A stretch of DNA of 64,000 bases, from contig SBGX01000020.1 of NCBI GenBank assembly GCA_006226425.1, positions 1 to 64,000 on the forward strand. The letters are read 5' to 3'. The DNA comes from Bacteroidota bacterium (GTDB lineage Bacteria > Bacteroidota > Bacteroidia > Flavobacteriales_D > Crocinitomicaceae). This document shows positions 41,878 through 49,589 of the stretch, piece by piece. Each line of letters starts with the position of its first letter. The stretch's first letter is position 1. Made by a program: the position numbers and the translations under genes. The notes under the pieces were generated by a model. The model was not told where the DNA came from. It searched no databases and worked only from the letters and a program-made list of their open reading frames with translations.

Positions 41878-43368
41878 ATGGAAAAATATGACCTGGTCGT
41901 ATTAGGAGGTGGTCCGGCGGGATACGCTGCTGCCATGCGAGGAATAGATTACGGGAAAAGAGTTTGTCTGATTGAAAAAGAACGAATCGGAGGGAGTGGA
42001 CTTTATAATGGGGCCTTGTCATCCAAAACACTTTGGGAGATTTCCAAACGGGTCAATGATGTAAATGAAACCCTTGGAACCAAAACGGACAGACGTTTCA
42101 AACTATCCTGGGAGCAGGTTAAAAAGACCCTGGACGATGCCATTTTCGAGCGAAAATTTCAATATTCATGTCATGTGAAGTTGTTACAGCATGAAACGGT
42201 CAGCACCCATTTTGTTTACGAACGTGGGTATGGAAAATTTCTGTCGGATCACGAAATAGAAATCAGCGGAGAACACGGGATTAAGAAAATCTGGGGAGAC
42301 AATATCGTGATTGCCACGGGATCTCGCCCACGAACCATTCCCTCCATTCAGGTGGATGAAAAACATATTTTGACAAGTGACGGCATCGAGGGGATTGAAG
42401 ATTATCCGGAAAGCATGGTGATTGTCGGTGCGGGTGTGATTGGTTGTGAATACGCTACTATTTTCGCCAACTTCGAGCGAACCAAAGTGTATATCATCGA
42501 CCGCAAAGATCGAATTCTACCCTTCGAAGATGAAGATGTTTCCAGAATCATCAGTCGGGAGATGGAAGAAAAGGGAATCACTATCCACCACAATGCCCAA
42601 CTGGAACGCATGGAAGTGGTTGATGGCGAAGTAGAATACGAACTTTCCTTTACCGATGGAAGCCGGGAAGTCATCCGGGTGGAAAAAGCATTGCTATCCA
42701 TCGGTCGGGTACCAAACATTGAAAACCTGGACTTGGACAAAGCAGGCGTGGCCATGTCCAAACGAGGGATCCATATCGGTGATGATGACACCCGAACCAA
42801 TGTGCCACATATCTACGCCGTTGGAGACGTTTCCGGCCGAATTGCCCTGGTTAACATGGGAGAAATCGAAGGCCGACACGCCGTGGAAAAAATGTTCGGA
42901 AATATCCAGCAACGCATTTCTTATGACAATGTCTGTACCATCATGTTCCTAGATCCGGAAGTTGCCGCGGTCGGGATGAACGAAATGGAATGCATCAAGA
43001 AAAATATTCCGATCAAAGTGGTGAAGATCGACTACTCAGTGATTGCACGGGCCATTGCCATGCGGAAACCCGAAGGCTTTTTCAAAATTATTGTCACCAA
43101 CGACAAGGAAATGAAAATTCTGGGCATGCGAGCAGTTGGAGAACATGCCTCCTCTGCTATCCAGGCAGTTGGTTTACTAATCAAAATGAACGTGGGAATC
43201 GAAGTTCTTTCGGAGCTTGTACACCCTCACCCCTCCATTGTGGAAGGGATTCAGGAATGTGTTCGGATGCTCCTGAAAAAGGCGGTCTTCAAAGCTTCCG
43301 TCTTCAAAGACAAACTAGCCTGCTACTCACTAGTGGACGGAGTCAAAACCCCGCTTGAACGACTTTAG
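41878..43368 (+). CDS. Lipoamide-dehydrogenase-like flavoprotein lacking the redox disulfide
   Basis: A 496-residue class I pyridine nucleotide-disulfide oxidoreductase fold: FAD motif GGGPAG at 10-15, second FAD motif near IVIATGSRP, NAD(P) motif GAGVIGCE, and the C-terminal dimerisation domain with HPHPSIVEG. The usual redox motif CxxxxC is gone: the segment reads GGSGLYNGALSSK, with Gly41 and Ala46 in place of the cysteines. It therefore cannot act as a normal E3. Soluble transhydrogenases (SthA) have lost one cysteine, so an NAD(P)H transhydrogenase or quinone-reductase-like role is possible. It is followed 26 bases later by rarA. Confidence 0.85.
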   Translation: MEKYDLVVLGGGPAGYAAAMRGIDYGKRVCLIEKERIGGSGLYNGALSSKTLWEISKRVNDVNETLGTKTDRRFKLSWEQVKKTLDDAIFERKFQYSCHVKLLQHETVSTHFVYERGYGKFLSDHEIEISGEHGIKKIWGDNIVIATGSRPRTIPSIQVDEKHILTSDGIEGIEDYPESMVIVGAGVIGCEYATIFANFERTKVYIIDRKDRILPFEDEDVSRIISREMEEKGITIHHNAQLERMEVVDGEVEYELSFTDGSREVIRVEKALLSIGRVPNIENLDLDKAGVAMSKRGIHIGDDDTRTNVPHIYAVGDVSGRIALVNMGEIEGRHAVEKMFGNIQQRISYDNVCTIMFLDPEVAAVGMNEMECIKKNIPIKVVKIDYSVIARAIAMRKPEGFFKIIVTNDKEMKILGMRAVGEHASSAIQAVGLLIKMNVGIEVLSELVHPHPSIVEGIQECVRMLLKKAVFKASVFKDKLACYSLVDGVKTPLERL

Positions 43369-43394
43369 GATTTAAAACAATCAATATAACGGCT

Positions 43395-44672
43395 ATGGAC
43401 GCTCCCCTGGCAGAACGTATGAGACCCAAAAAACTGAGCGAGTACATCGGTCAGTCTCATCTGCTTGGAGAGGGAAAATCCCTACGGATGGCCATCAATA
43501 ACAAGGTCATTCCTTCGATGATTTTCTGGGGACCTCCTGGTGTGGGAAAAACAACTCTTGCACACCTGATTGCCGAAGAAATCGGAGTACGGATGTTCAC
43601 CCTTTCCGCTATCTCTTCAGGAGTCAAAGAAGTCCGTGAAGTGATCCAGTCCGTCCAGAATCAGGGGCTTTTTCAAGGGAAACGCCCCATTCTGTTTATT
43701 GATGAAATTCACCGCTTCTCAAAAGCCCAGCAAGATTCTTTGTTAGGCGCGGTTGAACAAGGCATTATTACTCTGATCGGTGCCACGACTGAAAATCCAT
43801 CGTTTGAGGTCATTTCCGCATTGCTTTCGAGATGTCAGGTCTATACCCTCAAGTCTCATGAACGAAATGAACTGGAGGAAATACTGAGCAGAGCTTTGGC
43901 AGAGGACCCCTGGCTCCAGGAACATAAAGTCCAATTGGTAGAGACAGAAGCGCTGATCATGATGTCTGGTGGAGATGCCCGAAAACTGCTGAACTATCTT
44001 GAAATTGTCGTTTCAGTTCATAGGGGCCACGAAGCTTTTGAGATCAGTAATCAACTGGTGCGGGACACCGTTCAAAAATCAGGGGCCATGTTTGACAAAG
44101 ATGGAGAAATGCACTACGACATCGCCTCCGCCTTTATCAAGTCCATGCGTGGAAGTGATCCGAATGCTGCTGTTTACTGGCTTGCCCGACTGATTGCCGG
44201 TGGAGAGGACCCAAAATTCATTGCTCGCAGGATGTTAATTCTTGCTAGTGAAGACATCGGTTTGGCAAATCCTACCGCACTAATCATGGCTAACAACACC
44301 TTCCAGGCGGTGCAACACATCGGTTGGCCCGAATGTCGGATTATTCTTTCCCAATGCGCTATTTATTTGGCCAGTTCTCCGAAAGGAAATGCCGCTTATT
44401 TGGCTATTAACGAGGCTCAACGACTGGTGGAAGAAAGCGGTGATTTACCTGTTCCTATTCATTTGAGAAACGCTCCAACCAAATTGATGAAAGAACTTGG
44501 TTATGGTGAAAACTATCGCTACGCACACGATGCTCCTGGAAATTTTGTAGATCAGGAATTTCTGCCGGAAGCCATCCAGGGGAACAATTTTTTTCATCCC
44601 GGAAGCAGCAAAAAAGAAAAAGAAGTAGCCGAGCTGATTCAGCGACTTTGGCCCGATAAATACAAGATTTAG
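43395..44672 (+). CDS. rarA: Replication-associated recombination protein RarA (MgsA)
   Basis: A 425-residue clamp-loader-like AAA+ ATPase acting at stalled replication forks. Walker A GPPGVGKTT is at 46-54, Walker B LFIDEIHRF near 100, sensor GATTENPSFEVISALLSRCQ follows, and the C-terminal MgsA domain has SDPNAAVYWLARLIAGGEDP and ASEDIGLANP. The stop TAG shares its G with the GTG of the next gene, so the two are coupled. It probably forms an operon with the flavoprotein and the acyltransferase. Confidence 0.95.
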   Translation: MDAPLAERMRPKKLSEYIGQSHLLGEGKSLRMAINNKVIPSMIFWGPPGVGKTTLAHLIAEEIGVRMFTLSAISSGVKEVREVIQSVQNQGLFQGKRPILFIDEIHRFSKAQQDSLLGAVEQGIITLIGATTENPSFEVISALLSRCQVYTLKSHERNELEEILSRALAEDPWLQEHKVQLVETEALIMMSGGDARKLLNYLEIVVSVHRGHEAFEISNQLVRDTVQKSGAMFDKDGEMHYDIASAFIKSMRGSDPNAAVYWLARLIAGGEDPKFIARRMLILASEDIGLANPTALIMANNTFQAVQHIGWPECRIILSQCAIYLASSPKGNAAYLAINEAQRLVEESGDLPVPIHLRNAPTKLMKELGYGENYRYAHDAPGNFVDQEFLPEAIQGNNFFHPGSSKKEKEVAELIQRLWPDKYKI

Positions 44673-45604
44673 TGTCAGCCATCGCTTACCATATCATTGT
44701 TTACCCGCTCTCCCTCCTTCCCCTTGGAGTCATTTACCTAATCTCTGATTTCTTTTACCTCCTGTTGATTAGTGTCTTTCCTTACCGAAAAGAAGTCATC
44801 GTACGGAATATTCAAAACAGCTTTCCAGATTATACACCCCAGCAAATTAAGCAATTGAGACGATCCTTTTACCGACACTTTGCCGACCTACTTGCCGAGG
44901 GAATTAAGAACCTGAGCATTCGTGAAAAAGAACTACGTAATCGATTACGTGTTTCAAATCCCGAGTTATTAGATGAGCTCTATGAAGAAAAGCGAAATGT
45001 CCTCCTTGTTTCGGGTCACTACAATAACTGGGAATGGCTCATTTCTGCCCAAAATTTTCTTTTCAAGCATCAGGCCGTTGGCATTGGAACACCATTGAGT
45101 AATCGCTTCTGGAATAAAAAAGTGAATGAACGGCGCGCCCGTTTTGGAATGCGAATCATTCATGCCAAGGATGTCAAAAGCTTTTTCTCACAAAGCCATG
45201 AGCAGGCAATCGCTACCCTGATCCTTTCAGATCAGGCTCCAGGAGATGCACGGAAGGCATACTGGATGAATTTTCTGAATCAGGAAACACCAGTACTTTT
45301 TGGCTGCGAACAACTGGCTCACGCTTACGATCAGGCCGTAGTCTTCTTTCATACAAGCAAGGTCAAACGAGGACACTATGAAATTGAACTGAAATTGATC
45401 TGCCGGGACGCTTCCCAAATGAATTGGGGAGAAATTACGGAACAGCATACGCGACTACTCGAAGAGGTCATTGTAGATCAGCCTTCCTACTGGGTTTGGT
45501 CACATAAGCGTTGGAAAAGACCTCGTCCAGACGATCTTGAAACCTTAAAAACAGAGCAAAAAAATAAATTCAATGAAAAGTATAAGCATGCAAAGACTTC
45601 TTAG
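44672..45604 (+). CDS. LpxL/HtrB-like lipid A acyltransferase
   Basis: A 310-residue inner-membrane acyltransferase of the lipid A (LpxL/LpxM) type. An N-terminal hydrophobic anchor covers residues 8-36. The catalytic HX4E motif is GHYNNWEW (His116, Glu121), followed by the substrate-pocket segments NRFWNKKVNERRARFGM and ILSDQAPGD. The C-terminal WVWSHKRWKRPRP is typical of this family. The start is a GTG overlapping the rarA stop. The end overlaps the next gene by up to 32 bases. Acyl chain and step cannot be told. Confidence 0.9.
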   Translation: MSAIAYHIIVYPLSLLPLGVIYLISDFFYLLLISVFPYRKEVIVRNIQNSFPDYTPQQIKQLRRSFYRHFADLLAEGIKNLSIREKELRNRLRVSNPELLDELYEEKRNVLLVSGHYNNWEWLISAQNFLFKHQAVGIGTPLSNRFWNKKVNERRARFGMRIIHAKDVKSFFSQSHEQAIATLILSDQAPGDARKAYWMNFLNQETPVLFGCEQLAHAYDQAVVFFHTSKVKRGHYEIELKLICRDASQMNWGEITEQHTRLLEEVIVDQPSYWVWSHKRWKRPRPDDLETLKTEQKNKFNEKYKHAKTS

Positions 45605-46604
45605 TCTCGGAATCGGTACTATTTTACTTTTTTCCTGCGGTACCAGCCATGACATCGGCCAATACGCCAAGTCACTTGAACTTAACTATGTCCAATATGC
45701 CAGTGAGGCGACCTATTCGAGAGCCATTCAGGTTTCGCATGGACAGGTTTTTCTCGGAAATTCTGATGGTTTTGTCTATCGTTATGACCTGAAATCGAAA
45801 GAGGTGAAAAAACTGAACGCCATGCCTTATCCGGAAATCAGAGATTTATTTGTCCCTGGAAAAAAGGGAGACGTCATCGCCACACAGTCAGCCGATACCA
45901 GCGTGGTCATTTACCTCGGTGAAAACATGGAAAGCACCAAAACTGTTAGCTCTTATCCTCTTTTTATTGATGCTATGGACATGAATACACTGGGCCATGG
46001 TTTTTTTGTAGCGGATCCTGTCAACGGTTTCTTTCAAGTCTATTATACTTTCGATATGGGTAAAAGTTGGAGTGATGGATTTTCCGGATTAAAAGCAGCA
46101 GAGGGAGAGGCGGCCTTTGCGGCCAGTGGTTCAATCGCCCAAATGGTCAACGACAGTACCTATTTCTTTGCTAGCGGAGGAAAGGAAAGTCACCTATTTG
46201 AGTCAAACGATTTTGGCAAATCCTGGGAATCGAAAAAAATCCCCTTTGATACCGCCGCCTCTTCCGGAGCTTTTTCTATTTTCTTCTGGAATGCCTGGCA
46301 GGGAGTTGTAGTCGGAGGAGACTATCTGAAACCCAACGATCGAAGCAATAACTGCTGGATCACGAAAAACGGGGGAAGAAGCTGGTTCAAACCCAAGACA
46401 GCTCCGGGAGGATATCGTTCGCAGGTCATCTGGACCGGAAAGGCACTCTATGCCAGCGGCACGAATGGAATTGACATTTCCCTGGATCGTGGACTTACCT
46501 GGACCAAAATCAGCGATGAACGAGCCTATGCCATGACTTATGAACGAGGGACAATTTACGCCACGACCAAATCCGGGAAGTTCTTCTATTTCAAAGCTAT
46601 TTAA
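45573..46604 (+). CDS. BNR/Ycf48-like beta-propeller lipoprotein
   Basis: A 343-residue exported protein. The signal ends in a lipobox (GIGTILLFSCG, Cys near residue 22). The body holds BNR/sialidase-type repeats with the marker SxDxGxxW: FDMGKSWSDGF, NDFGKSWESK, KNGGRSWFKP and LDRGLTWTKI. Such proteins are often binding or assembly factors; the sialidase catalytic residues are not evident. The start may be the ATG at 45573 or the one five codons later (45588); both overlap the acyltransferase gene, implying coupled translation. Confidence 0.8.
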   Translation: MKSISMQRLLSLGIGTILLFSCGTSHDIGQYAKSLELNYVQYASEATYSRAIQVSHGQVFLGNSDGFVYRYDLKSKEVKKLNAMPYPEIRDLFVPGKKGDVIATQSADTSVVIYLGENMESTKTVSSYPLFIDAMDMNTLGHGFFVADPVNGFFQVYYTFDMGKSWSDGFSGLKAAEGEAAFAASGSIAQMVNDSTYFFASGGKESHLFESNDFGKSWESKKIPFDTAASSGAFSIFFWNAWQGVVVGGDYLKPNDRSNNCWITKNGGRSWFKPKTAPGGYRSQVIWTGKALYASGTNGIDISLDRGLTWTKISDERAYAMTYERGTIYATTKSGKFFYFKAI

Positions 46605-46631
46605 GCCAAAAAAGGGGCTCACGCCCCTTTC
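46605..46631. terminator. Bidirectional terminator
   Basis: AAAGGGGC (46611-46618) pairs with GCCCCTTT (46623-46630). The minus-strand tail (TTTTTT) is stronger, serving the thioredoxin gene; it also lies just after the BNR lipoprotein stop. Confidence 0.8.
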
Positions 46632-46650
46632 AGTATTTTGATCACTTCCA

Positions 46651-47106
46651 TTAAAGTGATTTCCCAACTCCCAGTAACTGGGCTGCTGTTTGGGAACCAA
46701 TCACCGATTTAACCAATTTTCCATCACCATCCACAAAAAGTAGTGTTGGGTAAGCGCGTACGCCATACTTTCTGGCAACAACAGGTCCGTCAGCACTTTT
46801 TTCCATCTCAATTTTCAAATTGATAAACTTGGAGTTAAACAATTTGGCAACGGAGGCATCCTTAAACGCTGTGGCAGCCATTCTCTTACACGGTCCGCAC
46901 CAGGAAGTATAAGAGTCAATAAACACCAGTTTTCCTGTTTCTTTTGCCTTTTTCAGGGCCTTCTCGAAGCTGAGGTCCTGAAATACGATCTCACTGTCTG
47001 CCGGAACCGAAATCTCATTTCCAGTTTTCTCGTCCGTGCTTTCCTGCCATACGAATGCGGATCCAATCATCCCCACCGCAAACAATCCGATTAAAATCTT
47101 TTTCAT
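46651..47106 (-). CDS. Periplasmic thioredoxin-fold protein
   Basis: A 151-residue exported thioredoxin. The signal or anchor is at residues 1-18 (MKKILIGLFAVGMIGSAF). The active site is WCGPC with Cys70 and Cys73, and the cis-proline motif is in RAYPTLLFVDGDGK. The spacing and the KLVFIDSYTSWCGPCKRM lead resemble the DUF255/thioredoxin_7-like group used for periplasmic disulfide reduction. A hairpin terminator follows 20 bases past the stop. Confidence 0.9.
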   Translation of the reverse strand: MKKILIGLFAVGMIGSAFVWQESTDEKTGNEISVPADSEIVFQDLSFEKALKKAKETGKLVFIDSYTSWCGPCKRMAATAFKDASVAKLFNSKFINLKIEMEKSADGPVVARKYGVRAYPTLLFVDGDGKLVKSVIGSQTAAQLLGVGKSL

Positions 47107-47190
47107 TGCTTATTTTATTTATTTCTTTACGATTATTTTCTTTATAACGTCTTCAGGCATCATAAAGTAACGCATTTTTCTGTATTAATT

Positions 47191-48231
47191 GTGGCAAATA
47201 TTGTTCCAAAAATTGAAATCCAAGACCTGATTTTCAAAACTTCCGATCAGGAATTGAAAAGGGAAATCCTTGGTTTCGTCCATTCATGGAACGATTCCAG
47301 CCCTTCCTTTGTGGTAAAAACCAGTGGCTCCACAGGCATTCCTAAAAGCATTCAACTGCAGAAAAAGTATGCGGTCGAATCTGCCAAACGGACTGGAAAC
47401 TTCTTTTCTTACCAGGCCGGAGAGCAACTGGCTTTATGTATCTCCATCCAAACAATTGGGGCAAAAATGATGTTGATCCGGGCAGCATGTTTCCAAATGA
47501 AAGTCCAGATCTATGACGTAAGCAGAAATCCTTTTGAGACACTTTCAGAAGCGATTAAACAAGTTTCTCTGGTTCCTCTCCAACTTGCTCAACTAATCAG
47601 CGAGAGCCCAGAAAAACTTTCCTACTTTGAGAGTATCTTGCTCGGAGGAGCGCCTGTCGACGATTCCCTTCGAAAGCAAATCGAAGACCTTCATTTGAAC
47701 GTCTATGAAGGCTTTGGAATGACCGAATGTTACTCCCATATTGCACTTCGTCAAGTCGCAGGAGAAGACCAACGTTTCAGAGCCCTTACAGGAATCCGTT
47801 TCAGTAATCTGGACGAACAGCTATGCATTGACGCTCCACATCTAGGATTGGAAAAATTAGTGACAAACGACCTGGTCGAGGTCCATTCTGAAACCAGTTT
47901 CTCCTGGATTGGGCGGGCCGATTTCGTCATTAACTCCGGTGGATACAAATTCTTTCCGGAAAAAATCGAACGGAAAATCGGCGATCTTTTAACGGTTCCC
48001 TACTTCATTTTCGGGCAAAAAAATGCGGAATTTGGAGAAATCATTTGCCTCGCACTTGAATCTTCTCCAGAAGTCACACCCGAAAACGCCATCCGAAGTT
48101 TACTAGAACAAGTACTGACTTCTTATGAACGTCCCAAAAGAATCTATTTTATTTCTACTTTTGAGCGAAGTAGTTCGGGGAAAATCAGACGAACGGAGAC
48201 CAAAAAACACATTTTTGAATCGGAAAGCTAA
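47191..48231 (+). CDS. AMP-forming acyl-CoA ligase, MenE-like
   Basis: A 346-residue adenylate-forming enzyme, shorter than typical ligases. The P-loop-like motif TSGSTGIPK (44-52) and the motifs YEGFGMTECYSH (about 170) and IGRADFVINSGGYKFFPEKIE (about 240) are present; the C-terminal Lys region has SGKIRRTETKK. The short form fits o-succinylbenzoate-CoA ligase (menaquinone synthesis) of Bacteroidota, though no other men genes are adjacent. The start is a GTG at 47191. The end overlaps the likely start of the J-domain gene by about 17 bases. Confidence 0.8.
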   Translation: MANIVPKIEIQDLIFKTSDQELKREILGFVHSWNDSSPSFVVKTSGSTGIPKSIQLQKKYAVESAKRTGNFFSYQAGEQLALCISIQTIGAKMMLIRAACFQMKVQIYDVSRNPFETLSEAIKQVSLVPLQLAQLISESPEKLSYFESILLGGAPVDDSLRKQIEDLHLNVYEGFGMTECYSHIALRQVAGEDQRFRALTGIRFSNLDEQLCIDAPHLGLEKLVTNDLVEVHSETSFSWIGRADFVINSGGYKFFPEKIERKIGDLLTVPYFIFGQKNAEFGEIICLALESSPEVTPENAIRSLLEQVLTSYERPKRIYFISTFERSSSGKIRRTETKKHIFESES

Positions 48232-49066
48232 ATACTATGCTTTATTTGGATTAAAGGAGACTGCTACCAAAGCAGAGATCAAAAGAGCCTACCGGAAGCT
48301 GGCCCTGAAGTACCACCCGGACAAAAACCCGGACCCAAGAGCGCATCAGGTATTTGTTGATCTAGCGGAAGCCTATTCCATCCTGATGAACGAAGATGAA
48401 GAGTCGGAGATCCCTTCTTCGCCAGGCTCAGGAAAAAGTGACCGGAAGGAAAAAAGTTTTGAGGAACGAAAGAGAGAAGCCGAACAAAGATATAAGCAGT
48501 ACCAACGTCGCGAATGGGAAAAGCAAGAACGGTATTTCCAAAAACTAACCAGCGGGTGGACTTGGAGTCTATTTCGTTCCGGTGCTATTTTTAGTTTTAT
48601 CCTCGGTCTCTTACTATTGCTCGACCCACTGCTCCCAAGTCATTTCGAAGATCATCGAATTGTGGCTGTATCAGACGATTACAATGGTATTTTTAAGGAT
48701 CAGGTCGTTTGTATCAAAACGAATCGTGATTTGTATGTATTTGTTCAAAATCCTTATCCGGTCATGCTATTTCGGAGACCTGAGATTCAAGTGGAACGCT
48801 CGTACATCTTCCACAACCCGGTCTACGTATGGTATCAAACTCTGAATTACACCCAAAACTTCAAAGTGGATTTTTCAGTAACGAATTTATTTCCGATCGT
48901 CTCCCTTTTGTTCTTTGTACCACTGATAGTCTACTACTTCCGAAGGAAAACGTATTGGTTTACGTTGGGGTACCTGGCCAGTAATTACATGATTTACCCC
49001 TTCGTCATCTATTTTCTGATTAACCAGGAACGTTTCATCCACCTCCTGACTCTGGGACACCTATAA
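48215..49066 (+). CDS. Membrane-bound J-domain protein
   Basis: A 283-residue protein with an N-terminal J domain (residues 5-65, HPD motif at 34-36, KYHPDKNPD) that would stimulate a DnaK ATPase. A charged coiled coil follows (about 75-115, ERKREAEQRYKQYQRREWEK), then three hydrophobic segments (about 120-145, 225-245, 250-275). The frame opens upstream at an ATG at 48125, but the J domain begins only around 48215, where a TTG (MNRKAKYYALFGL) is the most plausible start; no ATG fits. It overlaps the MenE-like gene and is convergent to smpB with a 3-base gap. Confidence 0.75.
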   Translation: MNRKAKYYALFGLKETATKAEIKRAYRKLALKYHPDKNPDPRAHQVFVDLAEAYSILMNEDEESEIPSSPGSGKSDRKEKSFEERKREAEQRYKQYQRREWEKQERYFQKLTSGWTWSLFRSGAIFSFILGLLLLLDPLLPSHFEDHRIVAVSDDYNGIFKDQVVCIKTNRDLYVFVQNPYPVMLFRRPEIQVERSYIFHNPVYVWYQTLNYTQNFKVDFSVTNLFPIVSLLFFVPLIVYYFRRKTYWFTLGYLASNYMIYPFVIYFLINQERFIHLLTLGHL

Positions 49067-49069
49067 TTT

Positions 49070-49522
49070 TTAACGTTTCATCGCCCGGTCCATAGAACGT
49101 TTATCGTCCCTTTCTTTCAAATCCTGTCGCTTATCGTGTATTTTTTTACCCTGAGCACAGGCTATTCGGACCTTCAACCAGCCTTTTTCACTGATAAACA
49201 TACTGAGAGGCACCACGGTATTTCCCTGATCTTTCAGGAACTTTTCAATCTTCTTGATTTCCTTCCGATTCAACAACAATTTCCGGTCGGCTCGTGGCTT
49301 GTGGTTGTAAAAAGAACCATTTTCATATTCGGCGATGTACATGTTTCGGAGATATAATTCTCCCCGATGCATCACGCAGTACGCCTCCATGATGCTTGCC
49401 TTTCCTTTTCGGATACTTTTGATCTCCGTGCCCTGCAGCTGAATTCCCGCCACAAACTCATCCCTCAGATGATAAAGGAAACGTGCTTTTTTGTTCTGTA
49501 TGTTGAGCTCTTTACTTGCCAC
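49070..49522 (-). CDS. smpB: SsrA-binding protein SmpB
   Basis: Binds tmRNA and brings it to stalled ribosomes for trans-translation. The 150-residue protein has the expected beta-barrel (NKKARFLYHLRDEFVAGIQL, GTEIKSIRKGKASI), the NHKPRADRKLLLN segment and the basic C-terminal tail KKIHDKRQDLKERDDKRSMD. The start is a GTG at 49522. A -7 box TAATTTTG lies only four bases upstream, so the mRNA may be leaderless. tmRNA itself is not in the window. Confidence 0.95.
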   Translation of the reverse strand: MASKELNIQNKKARFLYHLRDEFVAGIQLQGTEIKSIRKGKASIMEAYCVMHRGELYLRNMYIAEYENGSFYNHKPRADRKLLLNRKEIKKIEKFLKDQGNTVVPLSMFISEKGWLKVRIACAQGKKIHDKRQDLKERDDKRSMDRAMKR

Positions 49523-49526
49523 GAAA

Positions 49527-49534
49527 CAAAATTA
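49527..49534 (-). promoter_or_regulatory. -7 box immediately before smpB
   Basis: TAATTTTG on the minus strand ends four bases before the GTG start of smpB. It implies a transcription start at or next to the start codon. No TTG at the expected spacing, so the assignment is tentative. Confidence 0.4.
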
Positions 49535-49536
49535 AA

Positions 49537-49573
49537 CAAAAAAGCCACCCGTCTGATGACGGATGGCTTTTAG
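49537..49573 (-). terminator. Terminator of the M43 protease gene
   Basis: A 14-bp stem (49540-49553 with 49558-49571, loop TGAT). The single mismatch on the plus strand (C against A) is a G-U pair on the minus strand, so the minus-strand RNA folds perfectly; a T-rich tail follows. About 20 bases past the protease stop. Confidence 0.85.
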
Positions 49574-49589
49574 ATCTTTTAGAAATTGT

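Noticed and set aside
41878-43368. Functional dihydrolipoyl dehydrogenase (E3) for the pyruvate or branched-chain complexes
   Set aside because: Both redox-active cysteines are missing, so it cannot carry out the disulfide chemistry of E3.
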